Part shown: positions 50,227 to 60,249 of the stretch, in pieces | How positions within the stretch are numbered: the first letter of the stretch is position 1 | Layout of the letters: every line of letters begins with the position of its first letter | Assembly: GCF_000002425.4 (NCBI RefSeq) | Contig: NC_037256.1 | Location: forward strand, 18,345,982 to 18,409,981 | Reading direction: 5' to 3' | DNA length: 64,000 bases | Source of the DNA: Physcomitrium patens | Lineage: Eukaryota; Streptophyta; Bryopsida; Funariales; Funariaceae | Notes under the pieces: model-generated | The model's database searches: none | Told to the model about the DNA's origin: nothing | What the model saw: only the letters and a program-made list of their open reading frames with translations | Position numbers and translations under genes: made by a program

Positions 50227-50559
50227 GAACTGGTGCATCCTCCGGTATGCACCAATTTATCCAATTGTTATTTGATTTATAATATATTCTCTATGTCTTT
50301 GTCCAGTTCGTCTTCATCACCTTCATTATCCAAATCACTTTCATCTTCTTACTGCATACCTAACTTGCGTAATTGTCCTTCAATATCATATAATCTTTTT
50401 CTTTCTTTTCTTTTAAAATCATCAACTTTCTTATACATAATATTTCCATTCTCCAAAATACCAATAAAACTCACATCAAAGGCACCTTCATCTTGCCAGA
50501 GTACCTCCTCTTTTGTACCTCCATAATCTTGCTTTATAGTAGTACCTCTCCAAAATCCT

Positions 50560-51022
50560 TAAATCCTTCAACAATCTTTGGTAATGGTTTCTCCCTCAAC
50601 CTATTTCAATTCCGTTCATGGTTAGGAGGTATTATTAGAAATTATACAGCTTTCCTCCCATCTTTGCTCTGTACCCTTGCATAAGCAGAACCATCGTCAA
50701 GTACTTTTGTTTCCATCCGTATTGCCGTAATATAAGATTGTCCTAAAATCAACGGATAAGACGTTGTATCTTGAACAAAGAAATGTTGCTCCGTCACAAC
50801 ATCCTCAATCCGAATTTTGACATCTGGACAAGCTCCATATAATTTGCCTTGTGTATTATTAGTTGCTCAAATTGTCCATCCATGTTCCATATCAATTGGC
50901 CATTTTTGCTTCTTATAAAGATCTTTAGACATGAGATTTATTTCAGAACCATGGTCAACTAAAGCAACAATTGGTTCTTCTATATCTCCTACTTTCACCA
51001 ATACCTCAGTAGTTGCCCTTGC
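50560..51022 (-). pseudogene. Aspartic protease of N1-b
   Basis: The active-site region IVALVDHGSEINLMS (about 50930-50976) and the later segment YPLILGQSYITAIRMETKV (about 50710-50768) are those of a retropepsin-type aspartic protease. No reverse transcriptase follows. Beyond it there are only about 350 bp of Glu/Asp-rich coding-like sequence before the polypurine tract. Confidence 0.72.
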
Positions 51023-52905
51023 TCAATGCTTTCGAGTATAATGGCTCAAAATTTCCATTTCTTTGTCACTAGAATCTTCGAAACGTACTCGTTGATTATA
51101 TCCATTCTTTTCATTTGTTGGTTGCTTGTAACCAATATCAACCTCTTCTTCATCTTTATATATTCTTGCATCAATAGCATGACTCATTCCAGTTTCGCCC
51201 ATTAATTGCCTCTTTTGCTTAATGCTGTCATTGATAACATCATGAAACTCCTTCTTTGCAATTCTCAAGACTTCTTTCAATGTGAATTCCACCTTAGCGT
51301 TTAATATACGTTCTTCCAACACCCCTTTCAAATTTGTTGCCGCTTCAATGTCAGAAAGTAGCTTATAAGCAATTGATTTGTCCTTATCTTTTGTCTCCTT
51401 TGTTTTTTCTTCGAATGATGCTGAGGTATCCTTTACAGGCAATTCTTGTGAAGCTGCCTCCCGAGCCTTGTCTCCTCGAGTTTACTTCTTAGAAGAATTT
51501 CCTTCTCTAGTATCATCAAAATTTCCTCGTCTCTTTTCTTCCATCAAAGCTTCATGTTGGCTCTTAGCAATATATTCATGAACTGAAAGAGACTCAATAG
51601 GATCCCCTCAACCTGTTGCACCTTGTATTGTAGCTGCAGTCCTCAATAACGCTTCTCGAGGTAATTTCCCTTCTTGCATTGTAGAAATGGCAGAAGCCCA
51701 AAACTCACTAATTCCGTTCTTCCACCAAGGTCATCATCTAGTCTAGCACCATAACTTGCACTTTCTCATGCTGCTATTTCATGCACTTTTAAGTAATCTT
51801 GAACCAATGCTCTCATTCTTCCCTTACCAAAATTGGTTTGAAGAAGATCCTCTCTATTTTTCAATGCTATCTTTCCATCTTTCCAACAAATAATTTCCTA
51901 CCGTATCATATTATTAAATTCATTGCAATCTTTTCTAGTGTGCGAAGCATCATCACATCAAATGCATCTTTGTACATATTCTTGTTTTGAAACATTCTTC
52001 GAATTGTTTGTAGAAGTATTCTCTTCAAGTCTTCCCAATTTGATTTGAAGATCTCACATTCCTCGTATAATTTCTTCCATTCCCATATTTGCTTTCTTTG
52101 ATAAGGATGTCGAAGGTTGAACTGTAGGCATTGTTAGTGGTGTTGTACGTATTGGAGCTTTGGGTGCTTGTACTGTTTTCGAAATATTGCTCCTATCCTT
52201 CCTCCTTTCTCTTTTTGTAAGCAACCCAACCACATCTTCAACGTTCTTCCACTTCGTTGTCAATCCTTCATCTTCTTCTTTGTCTTCAAGAAGGAGTTCT
52301 AATTTCTCTTGCAATTCTCCATCAGCAGCTTGAAGAAATAGATCAACTTTGTTCGGCTCCAATGTCAATTTTTCTACCTTCGACAATTGAGAGTACTGCC
52401 TCTCAAATTCCCTTAGTAGCTCTGTTGCTTGCAAATTCTTATTGGGCTGTTCAATCCATTCCAAAAATAGCTTCTTAGTAACACGATCAGCATCTTCCAA
52501 GAAATATTTGTCTTTCAGTGCATGTGAAAAAACCTCCCATGAATTCCCATAACGATCCGTAATCGATGTAATGTGGTCTCTTATCTCCGGTATCGTGGCA
52601 AGTCCAAATAGTTCAACTATTTTCTTCTCAGAAACCCGATTTAATTCCATTTCATGAACATAACATCTTAAATACCTTGAAATATTCCTCCCATCAAATT
52701 GATCAATTTTATTGACCACTGCTTGCAATGCTTTGGTTGCCAAAGCTTCCTTTTGATCATTGCTTTGTTGTTGCTACATTGATAATGAGAAGGCTTGAAA
52801 CATACTAGTAATAGACGGATCCATGTGCATACCTTGTCCTTTAGAAGAATCCTCACCAGAAACTCCTCCCAAAAATCCTTCAAAATTTTTATTTTCGTTT
52901 TCCAT
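51023..52905 (-). pseudogene. gag of N1-b
   Basis: The likely start is MENENKNFEGFLGG at 52905. A capsid-like region follows (IDQFDGRNISRYLRCYVHEM, LFGLATIPEIRDHITSI, SWEVFSHALKDKYFLEDADR, LEWIEQPNKNLQATELLREF). There is a Lys/Glu-rich region (ELLLEDKEEDEGLTTKWKN), one CCHC-type knuckle (CDDASHTRKDC part, about 51930-51970) and a second charged region. The block LLSDIEAATNLKGVLEERIL (about 51300-51365) precedes the protease, as a similar block does in G1. It is unrelated at sequence level to G1, G2 and G5 gag. It has a few breaks. Confidence 0.75.
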
Positions 52906-52955
52906 AAAAATAAAAATAAAATCAAACAAAATCCAATACCTTCCACCTCAAGCTT

Positions 52956-52972
52956 TCACGTCGGGTTCACCA
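52956..52972 (-). other. Primer binding site candidate of N1-b
   Basis: Four bases inside the LTR border, the minus strand reads TGGTGAACCCGACGTGA. It begins with TGG, as needed for pairing with a tRNA CCA end. The matching tRNA was not identified. Confidence 0.55.
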
Positions 52973-52976
52973 CTTT

Positions 52977-54252
52977 TGTTGTATTACATGTTTTTCTGCT
53001 CGAGAACGCGCCGGGCGTCTGGCTGTAGAAGGTAGTATAGAGATTCTCCAATATTCAAGTAGTCTATCGGTTATTGATTGTTGGAATATAAACGACTGCA
53101 AGAATACACCGTAAATCTATACGGATGCCTTTTGACTGCTTGCCGAAGTCCTTTTTGTCCCAGCGGGTAGGTCTCTAAATGTTACAAAGAACCCCGAACA
53201 ACCCAAACTGCTAATCTTCGATACTGCTTTATACTCACGATCTTGTATCCACTGACTGTCTTGTTAGATTAATCCAATAAATTTCATTCACTCCGCATAC
53301 TCAATCCTATAGACACCCTTTTAATTCTTCATCACAGACGTAACTCGATTTTATAAAACAGTCAAGAGTAATCAAACCCACTTCATTAAAAATCCCGATT
53401 CACCACTACAACACTGACTTCAGCAATGATTGCCTCAGTTTTCCTAAAACCCTATGAAGAAGAAAAACCCAATTCTCTGTCTTTTCTTCCCCGACCCCGA
53501 AGCATGAAGCTAGCTCTCTCCTATCTTCAAAAATCCTCCCTAAAAACTTCTTCTCCCTCTAACCTTATCCTCTGAATTTCTTCACTCTTTCGTCTTGGAT
53601 CCGGAATTGGCTCCCACCGTGAGAGCTTAGATCCAAAATTGGCTCCCGCCGTCAGAGCTTTCTCCTCCGTTTTTACCTTTAAGAGATCTATTTACCAAAA
53701 ACAACGTTCCTTGAAACGGCACAGAGAATAGGACAACCTGAAACATAATCGAAACCCTATATTCGGGTCCACATTGAGTCGCTTGACCAATTGAGGTCTC
53801 ATATTGGATAAGATGCCCATTGTAAGACCTAGATTTTTCCGTAATTAGACTGCATTAGGTTGCCCGGCCAATTCAGGTCTCATATTGGGTAAGATGCCCG
53901 TAGTAAGATCTAGATTTTCCTGTAATTAGACTGCATTGGATTGCCCGACCAATGCAGGTCTCATATTGCGTAAGAGGACCCGGATTGGATTCTCGAAATT
54001 GGATCCAATTGGTTCTTCGAACCAGGCTCATCCGTCGTGTGAATTGATCCTTTCTCTTCCTGCTGACTTCCGTTATTGGAATCGAACGGAGCATTTCAGT
54101 ATGCCTCGGCTAACTGTAACGGGGTGACTGAACCTGGCCACTTAGTATTTGCACTGGAGTTGGTCGTTGCTCCCAATATTCGAGGTAACTGAATATTAAT
54201 TAAAGTCTATTTTCTTTATATTTTCACGGTATACTCGTCTTACAACCTGACA
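52977..54252 (-). repeat. 5' LTR of N1-b (1,276 bp)
   Basis: It matches 49000-50214 and, inverted, 4132-5534. The ends on the minus strand are TGTCAGG...TACAACA. Shared landmarks include GCTCGAGAACGCGCC and GGCTGTAGAAGGTAG near one end and TTGGTCGTTGCTCCCAATAT near the other. Confidence 0.87.
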
Positions 54253-54465
54253 CCGTGTGTGGAAATTGTAAGCAATCAGGACATACTTATCAACAGTACA
54301 ATGCCCCATTTAATTTTAATAACTAAAACCAGTAAGTTCAATTGCAGAATAAACCAGAGGAGAATAATCGAGTTCGACAAGATTCACTGATAAATCGGGT
54401 AGAATGCATGCATACCGTGCTTATAAGGGCCAAAATTCCAAAAAAAAAAAGATCCAATTCCACAA

Positions 54466-55370
54466 TTGAAAGAACCAATTTCTAAGGGACAATTAGACTC
54501 AAATCCAATAACCGTACCTGGATCCTCATCAGCATTGGAATCAGGATGGTCAAAACAGTCCAATGATGGTTCTGGTACGAGACTATTGATTCAAAATGAA
54601 CTAGTTCTATTACCCTCAAAGGACAAGGAGAGGCCTTACTCACTGAAAGACCCTCTCATGGTGAAACAGTACGAAATAGTTTGTTCAGCTATTCCGATGT
54701 CAGACTCTATGAAGCAAGATAAGCTATTGACATGGATTAAAATGAAGCCCATGAAAAAGAAAAGGGCATTAGGAATCACTTCAAATATAGAACCATATGA
54801 TATATTGAAGGATTTGGATGAAATCAAACCATCAATCTCAATGAAGCAACTATTAGCGGTTGCGCCAGAATGTCGTTTTACGTTGAATTCTTCATTAATA
54901 CAATAAAGAGCTTGGTCTAAGGAAGTTCAAAAAGTCAATTTGAACCTTGATCCAGGAGCACCGACTATTGATGTATCCATCGATGGAGTCCTTATTTCTG
55001 GAGTTCAAGTAGATGGGAGCTCAAGTGTAAATTTAATGATGATGGAAACAATAAAAAATCTGGGTTTAGCTCAATTGTTATCCACGTCATTCGTATTAAG
55101 AATGGCTGACCACAGTCGAGTCAAGCCTATGGGTATTCTTCACAGTATTGACACTGCTATAGCAGGGATTGTATATAAAATTGATTATATCATTTTTAGG
55201 TTACAAAGTTCTACATTATCATATCTAATTTTATTGGAATGGCCATGATTATGCTAAGCTAAAGCTAAAAATGACTAGGAACGTGGAACGCTAATTATCA
55301 AAAAGGGAGAGAAACGATTGTTTTATAAATGTACCCAGTCTAATATCATAAAAAATCTCAAATTCCAGGC
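54466..55370 (+). pseudogene. Pre-protease block and protease of G1-b
   Basis: The block YDILKDLDEIKPSISMKQLL (about 54798-54857) and the protease segment VSIDGVLISGVQVDGSSSVN (about 54970-55035) align with G1-a. The MADHSRVKPMGILHSIDTAI segment follows. The linker upstream is acidic and serine-rich, as in G1-a. Confidence 0.8.
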
Positions 55371-55749
55371 TCAAAAGTGACATCTGATGAAGAAGGTCAA
55401 TCTATGAATAACCATGATGAAATTACTAATGCAATGCAAGTCAGCAATGATCCAATTTGCATACGTAACGAAGAAGTATCCTATCCATATCAAGGACTCG
55501 GAAAATATTTTGTTCATCTAGAAGATGCAGCAAACTCCAATCATGCTATTGCCGAATGAATGAATAATTCTGCAGTCAATAGAGTCAACACATTGGAACC
55601 AGAATTGGATAGTTTTCATATGTCGGATAATATAAGATATTTAGATCAGAAGAAGACAATTGAATCAGAGGTTGTAGAAGACCGTGTGTGTCAATCCATT
55701 AACCTGGGCACTAACAAAATTCCACAACTAATTAAAATATATGTCGGTA

Positions 55750-57262
55750 TTATAGGTACAGAATTGGATGCTTGAAAATAATTTTTTATTCGTCACAAAT
55801 CTACCTTTGTGTGGTCGTATGCGGATTTGAAAGAGATTCCATCCAACATGTATGAGCACCAGATTATTTTGGAGGAGGGTGTTACGCCAGTTCGTCAAAG
55901 ACAATACTAGCTTAATCCAAAATATTTTCTTTTAGTAAAAGAGGAATTGAATAAACTTCTCGATGTGGGTTTTATTTATCTTATTCTGCATAGTGCATGG
56001 GTGTCACCAATCGTGATGGTACCAAAGAAGAATGGAAAAATTAGGATATGTCAAGATTTTTAAAAGTTAAATACGGCTACTAAGAAGGACTATTTTCCAT
56101 TACCATTTTTAGATAGTATTTTGGACACAGTGGCTAGACATGAATGTTACTCATTTTTGGACGGATTTTCAAGGTATAATCAAATTAAAATTACTGAAGA
56201 GGACCAATTGAAGACTACGTTTACCACAGATTGGGATACATTCGCCTATAAAGTAATGCCATTTGGATTATGTAATGTCCCAGCTACTTTTCAATGGATA
56301 ATGATACAAGCATTTCAAGATTATTTACATTTATCAATGGAGATATTTCTGGACGATTTCTGCACCTTTAGTACAATGGCTGAACATCTAACATGTTTGG
56401 ATAACTATTTGAATCAATATGAAAAATATGGGATATCTCTAAATTCAGAGAAGTGTCAATTTGGCGTACCATCGAAGAAGCTATTGGGATACATTGTCTC
56501 TGTTGAAAGTATCGCTATGGACCCCAATAAAGTTACTTATATATTGGGTTTATCAAAGGCAGATACAATGACGGGCGTGCATAGTTTCATCGGCCATGTC
56601 AGCTACTATCAACGTTTTATTGAATCCTTTGTGGTTATCTATCAATCGTTAACCAACTTGTTAAAGAAACCCCCATCAGACGGATCTAGCCCAATATGGA
56701 TTGAAGACTATACTTTCGCATTCAACAAATTGAAATAGAAATTAGTATCTGCCCCAATTCTTATAACACCTTGTTGGATAAAACTGTTTCATGTCTATGT
56801 GGACGCGTCCAACATTGCTATTGGATCCATTCTCAGTCAAAAGAATGAAAAAAGATTAGATCATCTCATATATTATGCAAACCAATAATTCGTTGCTACA
56901 GAACAAAATTATAATATTACCGAGCGAAAAGCCCTTAGAATGATCTACTCTAAACAAAAATTCTACTACTATCTACTTGGATATCCATTTGTGTTCTACG
57001 TTGATCATGATGCACTTAAACACATGATATATAAACCTCAATTGAGTGGACGAATTGCTCGATGGGTGTTACTTCTCCAGGAATTCAACTTTACGATTAA
57101 CGTTCGATCTGACAAGAAACATGCCAATGCAGATCACTTATCTCATTTATCTAATATACTAGGTAATGAGCCAATAAACGATGCTCTTTCGGATGCACAA
57201 TTATTCGCTGTGGATGTCATTACATCCGAATATGGTAAATTGATCCAATATCTAACGTTTTA
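55750..57262 (+). pseudogene. Reverse transcriptase and RNase H of G1-b
   Basis: Reverse transcriptase motifs include KKNGKIRICQDF, DGFSRYNQIKITEEDQLKTT, VMPFGLCNVPATFQW and the active site MEIFLDDFCTF (about 56338-56370). RNase H (about 56780-57160) shows FHVYVDASNIAIGSIL and YPFVFYVDHDALKHM. The sequence is nearly collinear with G1-a at 1111-2930. Confidence 0.88.
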
Positions 57263-57279
57263 GATTTTTCTAATTTCTT

Positions 57280-58475
57280 ATAATGAAAAATTAAAGAAGT
57301 ATCTGATTTTAAAAAATGCACCATATACCATGATTGGAGATACCTTGTATAAACAAGGGCGGGATGGAATTTTACGCCATTACATCTTTCAAAGTGAAGT
57401 TCGTATGATTTTGGAAGGATGTCATTTGGATAGTTGTAGAGGACATTGAAGGTGATAGCACTGCACGTAAGGCTTTAATGACTAGATATTGGTGGCCAAC
57501 AATGTTTTCGGATGCATACCAACATGTTCGTTGTTATGATCCTTGCTAAAAAATTGGTCTTCCTACTGGAACTTCTGCAATGCCATTGGTACCAATTTTG
57601 GCATAGGCACCATTCAAAAAATGGGATATTGACTTTGTAGGATCCATTGCACCTGCCTCTCGAAATGGACATAAATGTTATATTCTAGTAGCCACTGATT
57701 ATGTCACCAAATCGGCGGAGGCCATGGCAACGAAAACTGATAATGTCAATACCGTAGCAATATTTTTATATGAAAATATTATTACTCATTTTGGCTGTCC
57801 AAAAGAATTGGTTAGTGATCGTAGAACACATTTTATTAATGCAACAATTGAAACATTAACAGCAAAGTATGAGATCAAGCACCACAAAATTACACCTTAT
57901 CATCCATGAGCCAATGGACAGACAAAAAAGTCCAACGGTATCCTATGTAAGATCTTAACAAAGACTATTTTAGGAGCGAGAATCGATTGGGATACTAAAT
58001 TATTTACAGCTTTATGGGTGTACCGTACTGCGTAGAAAGTAACTATAAATTCTATCCCATTTCAATTGGTATATGATCAGGAGGTAATTCTACCAATTGA
58101 ATTGGAGGTCCAAAGTTTACAAATTGCATTAGATGAACGTATGGGAGATAGAGAATCTCTTCAATATAGGTTAGTCCAATTGAAAAAATTGGATGAAGCT
58201 AGGGCTATGGCTCTCTTGATCATAGAAGCTACGTAGCGCCGTAGAAAGAGTAATTACGACAATAAGTTACAGCCAAAATATTTTATGTCCAATGATCTGG
58301 TACTACTTTATAATAGCCGCTTTAACAACTTTTCTGATAAATTTCAAGTATGATCGCATAGGCCATATCGGGTGGTGGAAGGTTTTCCTAATGGTTCCAT
58401 TCAATTAGAAGATTTTCTGGAAATCCACTTCACAACACGCATTAATAGAAATTGGGTACGTCTGTATTATACGTA
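57280..58475 (+). pseudogene. Integrase of G1-b
   Basis: The zinc-binding domain (RYWWPTMFSDAYQHV-like, about 57480-57550), the core (DYVTKSAEAMATKTDNVNTV, ELVSDRRTHFINATIETLTA) and the C-terminal part (VVEGFPNGSIQLEDF and the RINRNWVRLYYT end, about 58375-58475) are visible. There is no chromodomain after the C-terminus, unlike G2 and G5. Confidence 0.82.
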
Positions 58476-58769
58476 AATCCGAGATAGATTTACTCAGTGG
58501 CGGGAGGGAGTCTCCATAATAATGATTACAAGACAGGATTGGAAAGGTTATGATAGCTAGGAAATGATTGATAGTTAGTTTTGGGTACTGAAATTGACTA
58601 GTCAAGAAATTAGACATTCTTGATTAGACCTGAGATTAAAGTACACTACATTAGACGTTCTTGATTTGGACCCCGAGTAAGCAGTTAGGAGTGGGGCACT
58701 CATAGAAGGTTTCATTGTTGTAAATTTTAGACATTGTGCTTTGAACTGTAAGCATTACGACAATAATCA

Positions 58770-59340
58770 GTAATAGTGTTAGCCCAAGGAAGTATTGAGA
58801 GTTTGATTTTCACAATGTCCAAGGAAAGAGCAAAGAAAGTACCGGAACGATCGAAAAGTCGCTACAATGTGAGGTCTAAGTGCGATCTAGGATTGCCATC
58901 TCTTGTAATTTCAAATTTACAAACGAAACATCCTCCATTCCAAGTTGGTAACAAAATGTGGCTTCTTTGGCGCAATATAAAAACCAATAAGGCATGTGAT
59001 AAGTTAGACTATCAAAGGTTGAGACCATTTGTGATTCAAAAATAAATCAATAATATAACTTATTACTTGGAGTTATCTTCATCCATAAATATTCATCCAA
59101 TCTTTTATGTTTCACTTTTAAAAAGGTATAAAGAATCAAAGTTACCATGTCAAAGACAACTACCACCTCCTATGGTTGAAATCAATGATCATGTTGAATT
59201 TGAGGTAGAAGAGGTATTAAATTCAAGGATAAGATATGGCAGGCTTAAATATCTAATCCATAGGTGTGGATATGATATCAATGATTGCATGTAAAAATCA
59301 ACTGGCAACCTTATAAATATATAAATAAAGGTTCAAAAGT
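58770..59340 (+). pseudogene. Integrase tail and chromodomain, probably of G5
   Basis: KERAKKVPERSKSRYN precedes FQVGNKMWLLWRNIKTNKAC with DKLDYQRLRPFVI, a module known from Tf/Tcn-type chromovirus integrases. INIHPIFYVSLLKRYKE and a chromodomain (VEFEVEEVLNSRIRYGRLKY, about 59190-59290) follow. The equivalent module in G2-b supports the reading. Assignment to G5 rests on orientation and position after G1-b. Confidence 0.75.
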
Positions 59341-59696
59341 TCCATCAACAACATCCATCTAGATCAAAAGCAGTACAATGAGGAACAATAGCTTGGAAAG
59401 ATGGCTTTACCATGAAGATTCTTAATTCTTGGCCTTGTAAAGAAGGGAATGAGACAACCTTTGAACAAGAATTTTTTTCAAATGTTTAGAATAGTAGAAG
59501 TCAATACTTTGAATTCACGACTATAATCTGTTTATATTATTTTGGTCTTGTCTATTTTATGTGATATGCATAGTGAAGAGATAGACACTCTGTTCATCAT
59601 ACCATTTCAATTAAGTAGCTTGCAAAGACGACCCTAAGATAAAGAACCACCTAAATCACAAAGACATCGAAGGATACCCAGTAATAGGTTGGTAAT
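59341..59696. other. Short unassigned stretch between G5 and G1-c
   Basis: It is likely the 3' tail of G5 after the chromodomain. A CAACAACATCCATCTAGATC phrase near 59348 may be its C-terminal end. No LTR or other feature was recognised. Confidence 0.4.
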
Positions 59697-60130
59697 AATT
59701 ATATTTTAAGTAGAACTTACCTATGAAGGATGCCCATTTGGTTATATAGTCTGTGGCTATTAAAATATATTGCTTCTATCCATATCTCAATACGTGTGAA
59801 ATGGGTCCAAGAAAATTAATACCTCATTTTTTAAACAATACTTGAATCAAAATTAGAATTAATAACATAGTGGAAGTTACAGTGGATTGACCAATACGTT
59901 GACAGTTATCACAACAATTCACATATTGGTATGCATCCAAAAACATTGTTGGCTATCAATAACTAGCCATTAAAGCTTTCTGAGTAGTATTATCATCAAC
60001 AAAGTGCACACTACAACTATTTAGATGACACTCATCCAAGATCGTACATACTTCACTTTGAAATATACAATGGCATAAAATTCCATCATTTTCTTGCTTA
60101 AACAAAGCATCACCAATCATAGAATATGGA
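59697..60130 (-). pseudogene. Integrase zinc-binding and core start of G1-c
   Basis: It aligns with G1-a at about 740-1100, including the stretch for the histidine/cysteine zinc-binding domain (the CATTAAAGCTTTC... region near 59968) and the first part of the core. The rest of integrase is absent on the left. Confidence 0.7.
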
Positions 60131-60249
60131 GTTTTAGTTGCTCACTATAAGTAGGTAGAAATGTTTGAAATGTCAAATATTGAATCAATTAACTATATTC
60201 TTATGAAATTACATCCATGAAAAATAACATCATATTAAAGAGCACATCA

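Larger units (their letters stand above)
49000..54252 (-). mobile_element. N1-b: LTR element with gag and protease but no visible reverse transcriptase
   Basis: On the minus strand: 5' LTR (52977-54252), primer-binding-site candidate, gag (to about 51020), protease (about 50700-51010), polypurine tract and 3' LTR (49000-50214). The interior is only 2,762 bp. I find no reverse transcriptase, RNase H or integrase motif in it. CCGT flanks the element at 48996-48999 and 54253-54256, a 4-bp target duplication, matching the 4-bp CCGG around the solo LTR of the same family. The LTRs differ by about 6% by eye over the first 425 bp, mostly transitions. It looks structurally complete but has several breaks in its coding region. 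It lies inside gag of G1-b. Confidence 0.87.
47679..54400 (+). pseudogene. gag of G1-b, interrupted by N1-b
   Basis: It starts MVIKNENLTAKRIKQSKKR, and the basic segment KLKKKHRQSWMKPWLHA and the gag domain (LPTFRGLPKVDPDQYLSQFL, about 48330-48390; SILVNRLYPIELKLFVKEA, about 48690-48750) match G1-a. Beyond the N1-b insertion a knuckle of the CGNCKQSGHTYQQ type is seen at about 54258-54300, equivalent to the fourth knuckle of G1-a. It is broken in several places. Confidence 0.8.
46797..58700 (+). mobile_element. G1-b: gypsy element (Athila/Tat-like) inserted in G5
   Basis: 5' LTR (46797-47571), primer binding site, gag, protease, reverse transcriptase, RNase H and integrase run in order on the plus strand and align with G1-a. 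N1-b (49000-54252) sits inside gag. The interior ends near a purine-rich run (about 58686-58696), and no 3' LTR was recognised after it. GCACT occurs just before the element (46792-46796) and again at 58696-58700. It is broken in many more places than G1-a, so it is older. Confidence 0.82.
43481..59340 (+). mobile_element. G5: chromodomain gypsy element, interrupted by G1-b
   Basis: Candidate LTR (43481-43898), gag (44109-45000), protease (45130-45330), reverse transcriptase (45590-46385) and RNase H start (46390-46796) precede the insertion of G1-b. After G1-b, an integrase tail and chromodomain occur at about 58770-59340 in the same orientation. The pieces probably belong to one element, but the two flanks of G1-b do not visibly join. 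It is broken in several places and of intermediate age. No 3' LTR was recognised. Confidence 0.7.

Noticed and set aside
50191-50684. Plus-strand open frames with a Ser-rich translation
   Set aside because: They lie opposite the N1-b protease tail and polypurine tract; the minus-strand reading has the recognisable motifs.
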